Below, in pieces: positions 62,143 through 64,000 of a stretch of DNA of 64,000 bases (within the stretch, counting starts at the first letter, position 1; every line of letters starts with the position of its first letter). The translations under genes were made by a program, and so were the position numbers. Below the pieces are notes generated by a model. The model had not been told where the DNA came from. It saw only the letters and a list, made by a program, of their open reading frames with translations, and made no database searches. Origin of the DNA: Nocardia panacis (lineage in GTDB: Bacteria > Actinomycetota > Actinomycetes > Mycobacteriales > Mycobacteriaceae). The stretch covers positions 372,001 to 436,000 of the forward strand of contig NZ_QZFU01000036.1 in assembly GCF_003598715.1 (NCBI RefSeq), given 5' to 3'.

Positions 62143-62178
62143 TTGACCGATATCTACTACGGTTCGTAGGATTAATAC
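62143..62178 (+). promoter_or_regulatory. promoter for 26-residue peptide, leaderless
   Basis: -35 TTGACC (62143-62148), 18-nt spacer, -10 TAGGAT (62167-62172), then 6 nt (taatac) to the ATG. Both hexamers are close to consensus and the start would coincide with the ATG, typical of a leaderless actinobacterial mRNA. Confidence 0.6.
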
Positions 62179-62259
62179 ATGTGGATCATCCTGGTCATCG
62201 CAGGCGTGAGCATCGTCGTGATCGCCGTCGGCTTCGCGATCGGTTTTCCCAAGGACTGA
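62179..62259 (+). CDS. 26-residue single-helix membrane peptide
   Basis: The ATG begins a 26-codon ORF: MWIILVIAGVSIVVIAVGFA then IGFPKD and TGA. Nearly the whole peptide is one hydrophobic helix with a lysine/aspartate end, so it should insert in the membrane. A -35/-10 promoter and leaderless-type start immediately precede it, an AGGA also lies 7 nt upstream, and a hairpin follows it. No homologue known to me. Small transmembrane peptides often bind and modulate larger membrane proteins. Confidence 0.55.
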   Translation: MWIILVIAGVSIVVIAVGFAIGFPKD

Positions 62260-62690
62260 ACATCCGACCCGCAGCCCCGACGGCCCGCACCCTCGAAACC
62301 AGCCGTCGGGGCGTAGCGGGCCGCCCAGCGCCGGCAGACGCGCGGATCGGGCAGGCGCGCAGCAGTGGACGCCGCCGCCACGGCGGCGGCCATCGGCAGT
62401 CGATCCGATGAACCACCCGGCGCGGCAAGGTATTCGGCGGCATCGGGAGTCGACTGCCCGACACAGCCCGCCCGCTCGACGACCAGGACGGCCAGCTGAT
62501 CCCCCGAAGGGCGCTGCGCGCCTCGGCCGCCGGAGCGTATCGACGCTACGCCCGCCTGCGCTGCGGGAGCCGGTGAACGCAGCGGCCGATATCCGCCAGC
62601 AGACGCGCGGCTACCTCGGCAGGCTGAATTCCGGGCCGCGAATCAGCGGCGGCCCGAGGGGAATTCGGACCCGAAAGAGGAGCGATACAT
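62260..62690. other. gap between membrane peptide and SDR gene
   Basis: 431 nt without a firm gene. It opens with a terminator-like hairpin (62275-62311). An open frame from about 62430 to 62573 has high third-position GC but no acceptable start codon, so it may be a gene remnant. The last 40 nt carry the SDR gene's Shine-Dalgarno. Confidence 0.4.
62275..62311 (+). terminator. 9-bp hairpin after membrane peptide
   Basis: CCCCGACGG (62275-62283) pairs perfectly with CCGTCGGGG (62303-62311) across a 19-nt loop, 15 nt past the peptide's stop. Confidence 0.5.
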
Positions 62691-63446
62691 ATGGATTCCG
62701 GCCTGGCACCGAAGGTCTTCATCGTCACCGGCGGCAGCTCCGGCATCGGGCTCGCGGTGGCGCGACGGCTGACGCGGGCGGGCGCGGCGGTGGTGATCGG
62801 CGCGCGGCGGGCCGGGGTGGGCGAGCAGGTCGCCGCCGACCTGCGCGCCGAGGGCGGCAGGGCGATCTTCGCGCGGGCGGACGTCTCGGTGGAAGCGGAC
62901 GCGGCGCACCTGGTCGAGGTCGCCACCGGGGAATACGGCCGACTGGACGGCGCATTCAACAACGCGGGCAGCATCGAGGCGGTGGGCGAGCTGAGCTCGG
63001 TCGACGCCGCGGACTGGGCCGCCGAACTGAACGCCAACCTGACCAGCGTGTTCTACAGCCTGAAATACCAACTGCCCGAGGTGATCAAGACACGCGGCTC
63101 GATCGTCAACAACGCCTCGAATATGGGGGCGGTCGCACTGCCCGCAATGGGTGCGTACGTGGCCGCCAAGCACGGCGTGGTCGGACTGACCAAGGCGGCG
63201 GCGCTCGAGGTGGCCGATCGGGGCGTGCGCGTCAATGCCATCAATACCGGCGGCGTGGACACACCGCTGGGCCGCAGCAGCGCCGGATCCGAGGAGGCGC
63301 TCGCCGCGATCGCCGCCATGCATCCGGTCAATCGGCTGGCCACGCCCGAGGAGATCGCCCCCATGGTGACCTTCCTGCTCGGCGACGAGTCCACCTTCGT
63401 CACCGGCGCGGCACTGGCCATCGACGGTGGTTTCACGACCCGCTGA
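62691..63446 (+). CDS. short-chain dehydrogenase/reductase (classical SDR)
   Basis: 251 aa. NAD(P) motif FIVTGGSSGIGLAVARRL, LDGAFNNAGS (NNAG), catalytic Ser in SIVNNASNMGAV, YxxxK in GAYVAAKHGVVGLTKAAALE, and the end FVTGAALAIDGGFTTR. The R in IGARRAG, after beta-2, suggests NADPH preference. GAGGAG lies 8 nt before the ATG. Substrate unknown. Confidence 0.9.
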   Translation: MDSGLAPKVFIVTGGSSGIGLAVARRLTRAGAAVVIGARRAGVGEQVAADLRAEGGRAIFARADVSVEADAAHLVEVATGEYGRLDGAFNNAGSIEAVGELSSVDAADWAAELNANLTSVFYSLKYQLPEVIKTRGSIVNNASNMGAVALPAMGAYVAAKHGVVGLTKAAALEVADRGVRVNAINTGGVDTPLGRSSAGSEEALAAIAAMHPVNRLATPEEIAPMVTFLLGDESTFVTGAALAIDGGFTTR

Positions 63447-63516
63447 TCCGCCGTCCGCGACCGATCAGCAAACCCATTGAGGTGCACGCGGTTTGGTCGC
63501 GATGGATGATGGATCG

Positions 63517-63663
63517 GTGAAAACGAAACTGAACTGCCCCTGCGGCGAGTACATCACCGGCGCGAACGAGGACGAACTCGTCGAGAAGACCAAGGCGCAT
63601 CTGGCCGACAAGCATCCGGGCCACGACTACAGCCGCGACGAGATCCTCTTCATCGCCTACTGA
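63517..63663 (+). CDS. DUF1059 small protein
   Basis: 48 aa: MKTKLNCPCGEYITGANEDE and then a helix ending in HLADKHPGHDYSRDEIL. CxCG plus HLxxxHP is the DUF1059 pattern, probably a small metal-binding protein. GTG 63517 gives the usual family start; the in-frame ATG at 63502 would add five residues. It is 70 nt after the SDR gene and probably co-transcribed with it. Confidence 0.75.
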   Translation: MKTKLNCPCGEYITGANEDELVEKTKAHLADKHPGHDYSRDEILFIAY

Positions 63664-63685
63664 AGTTCAACGCCCGCCGAGCATC

Positions 63686-63738
63686 CCCTGCGATGTAACG
63701 CTATCCAGAGCCACGATATCCAGCGTTACATCGCAGGG
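63686..63738. terminator. 17-bp perfect inverted repeat between convergent genes
   Basis: CCCTGCGATGTAACGCT (63686-63702) and AGCGTTACATCGCAGGG (63722-63738) with a 19-nt loop. It lies 22 nt past the DUF1059 stop and 38 nt from the stop of the convergent TetR gene. It is a probable bidirectional terminator, though the stem is less GC-rich and the loop longer than usual. Confidence 0.65.
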
Positions 63739-63776
63739 TGATTCACGCACCGAGAGCCGGCCAACTAGCGGCCGGT

Positions 63777-64000
63777 TCAGTGCGACCCCGGCCAACCGGC
63801 CAGTGCCATGTCCATAGCACGCGATAGCTCGGCAACCGTGGCGCCACCGGCCGCCAGCACCGAAAGTCCGTAGGTGGTCGCCCAGATCGATCGCGCGAGC
63901 GCGTCGGCATCGACGTCCGGGGCGAGATCACCTTCGGCACAGGCCCTTTCGAAACGTTCGCGCATGCTGACGTGCGCCGCGCGCCGTCGCGCCGCCAGTT
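63777..64000 (-). CDS. TetR-family regulator, C-terminal part only
   Basis: The last about 74 codons of a minus-strand gene that continues past the window end: RERFERACAEGDLAPDVDAD then ALARSIWATTYGLSVLAAGG, TVAELSRAMDMALAGW and stop. The pattern is the C-terminal ligand-domain helix pair of TetR-type repressors. The frame is open to base 64000, so the ATG at 63965 is internal. The DNA-binding domain is not in the window. Confidence 0.7.
   Translation of the reverse strand, partial: LAARRRAAHVSMRERFERACAEGDLAPDVDADALARSIWATTYGLSVLAAGGATVAELSRAMDMALAGWPGSH

Noticed and set aside
62430..62573. short open frame with high third-position GC ending in an Arg-rich tail
   Set aside because: It has no ATG, GTG or TTG start and no recognisable domain; it is noted only as a possible remnant.
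1..64000. CRISPR arrays, rRNA, tRNA, insertion sequences or prophage genes
   Set aside because: I saw no regularly spaced repeats, no tRNA-like cloverleaf, no transposase or integrase motifs and no phage structural genes on reading both strands.

Overview
This is a 64 kb stretch of a very GC-rich actinobacterial chromosome. Strong G/C preference at third codon positions, frequent GTG and TTG starts, candidate leaderless genes, short overlaps of the ATGA/GTGA type and the gene families present all point to Nocardia or a close relative (Corynebacteriales). That genus call is inferred from gene content and codon use. I see no rRNA, tRNA, CRISPR array, insertion sequence, integrase or replication origin. 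The window cuts a gabT gene at the left edge and a TetR regulator at the right edge.

Region 1 (1-8240) looks like a polyamine/GABA catabolic locus: an aldehyde dehydrogenase, an APC amine permease (apparently starting at ATT) and gabT form a minus-strand operon, read divergently from a PucR regulator. An Lrp/AsnC regulator and a SpuC-like omega-aminotransferase follow. Together they could carry putrescine to 4-aminobutanal, GABA and succinic semialdehyde. A lone class I terpene synthase, an aminotransferase, small secreted proteins, an HTH-transmembrane sensor-like protein and a P450/M28 peptidase pair fill 8.3-16 kb.

Region 2 (16186-23777) is the most coherent metabolic unit. An MFS importer-like protein and an N-acyl-D-amino-acid-deacylase-like amidohydrolase converge, across an 18-bp terminator hairpin, on a four-gene operon. 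That operon encodes an M20 deacylase, a COG3375 GNAT N-acyltransferase, an N-acylamino-acid (N-succinylamino-acid) racemase and a PucR regulator. These are the three enzymes of the known route that converts D-amino acids irreversibly to L-amino acids through N-succinyl intermediates. A D-amino-acid oxidase and a RidA imine deaminase sit 2-4 kb downstream, so this stretch has several ways to handle D-amino acids.

Region 3 (28-37.7 kb) holds lipoproteins, a metallo-beta-lactamase-fold protein that has lost its metal motif (with a paralogue at 59.8 kb), a TetR/P450 pair with a clear operator, MFS and GntR genes, what looks like a collapsed head-to-head HxlR/MFS pair, and a secreted GH26 mannanase.

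Region 4 (37.7-46.1 kb) is a probable terpenoid cluster: P450, XRE-type regulator, membrane protein, terpene synthase with a DExxD variant motif, a divergently transcribed polyprenyl diphosphate synthase, a secreted cyclophilin and a PAP2/Aur1-like membrane enzyme with a leaderless-type promoter.

Region 5 (46.1-64 kb) is regulator-rich accessory DNA. It has a FAD monooxygenase behind tandem operators, a second peptide deformylase next to an LmbU-family regulator, and a TetR-controlled saccharopine-dehydrogenase-like operon. It also has an OatA-like acyltransferase, a BTAD regulator/cupin operon opposite a LysR gene, an NlpC/P60 hydrolase and a ThDP enzyme. An AraC-linked three-gene operon, a methyltransferase, a 26-residue membrane peptide with its own promoter, an SDR and a DUF1059 protein complete it.
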